13,098 nucleotides of DNA from DASVCZ01 sp036381335 (GTDB lineage: Bacteria > Patescibacteriota > Microgenomatia > UBA1400 > PJMF01), in contig DASVCZ010000029.1 in the NCBI GenBank assembly GCA_036381335.1, positions 1 to 13,098 of the forward strand. Reading direction: 5' to 3'. Below are positions 13,059 to 13,098 of the stretch, piece by piece (within the stretch, counting starts at the first letter, position 1; every line of letters begins with the position of its first letter). Both the position numbers and the translations under genes were made by a program. The notes under the pieces are model-generated. The model saw only the letters and a list, made by a program, of their open reading frames with translations. It had not been told where the DNA came from and searched no databases.

Positions 13059-13071
13059 GTGTATTATACAC
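13059..13071 (-). promoter_or_regulatory. rpoD -10 box inside a perfect palindrome
   Basis: TATAAT (13063-13068, minus strand) lies 11 nt before ATG 13051 and sits at the centre of GTGTAT-A-ATACAC, a perfect 13-nt inverted repeat. No good -35 is present in the 27 nt seen above it. The palindrome could be a repressor site or a chance extension of the -10 box. Confidence 0.5.
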
Positions 13072-13098
13072 GCCCACGCAACAAAATGGCATCAACAA

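Noticed and set aside
1..13098. Alternative genetic code (UGA read as Gly)
   Set aside because: All conserved genes are full length under the standard code and need no in-frame TGA.
1..13098. CRISPR array, tRNA/rRNA, insertion sequence, phage or integrase genes
   Set aside because: Reading both strands showed no spaced direct repeats, no tRNA cloverleaf with conserved arms, and no transposase or integrase motifs.

Overview
The window is a compact, fully bacterial stretch of ordinary-looking chromosome. It holds 14 protein genes (13 complete, one cut by the left edge) on both strands. I see no RNA genes, insertion sequences, phage genes or CRISPR. The principal sigma factor has a short region 1.1, genes are packed with 1-8 nt gaps and overlaps, stop codons are almost all TAA, and most -10 boxes lie only 6-14 nt before the start codon. 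This fits a small-genome lineage such as Patescibacteria (CPR), but that placement is an inference from gene style and sigma-factor flavour, not a phylogeny. The standard genetic code works throughout.

Layout. 2611 to 1 (minus) reads as one operon: a D-Ala-D-Ala-ligase-like ATP-grasp enzyme, a C39-like cysteine peptidase, a family 2 glycosyltransferase and an NAD-dependent sugar epimerase (partial). Divergent from it at 2661 is a good sigma-70 promoter, followed by a leader of about 130 nt with tandem hairpins and a DEAD-box-type RNA helicase (motif II reads DEVD). Convergent to that is a two-gene minus operon: a membrane-anchored cupredoxin followed by greA. Divergent from the cupredoxin is msrB, whose 3' end overlaps the 3' end of an opposing 12-helix MFS-type transporter. 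Next, on plus, is a 504-residue protein with the signature motifs of a class I terpene synthase. The right end, all minus, holds an unrecognised 173-residue protein, a secreted parallel beta-helix protein with a Pro/Ser-rich tail, a COG0523/CobW-type GTPase and rpoD.

How the genes fit together. Transcription and RNA handling (rpoD, greA, helicase) are mixed with redox and metal genes (cupredoxin, msrB, CobW-type GTPase), envelope or sugar genes (glycosyltransferase, epimerase, beta-helix protein) and two possible specialised-metabolism elements. These are the ligase-peptidase pair and the terpene-synthase-like protein. The last two are the best candidates for something undescribed. A third theme is the recurrent -10-only promoter set close to start codons, which suggests that leaderless or nearly leaderless mRNAs are common in this organism.
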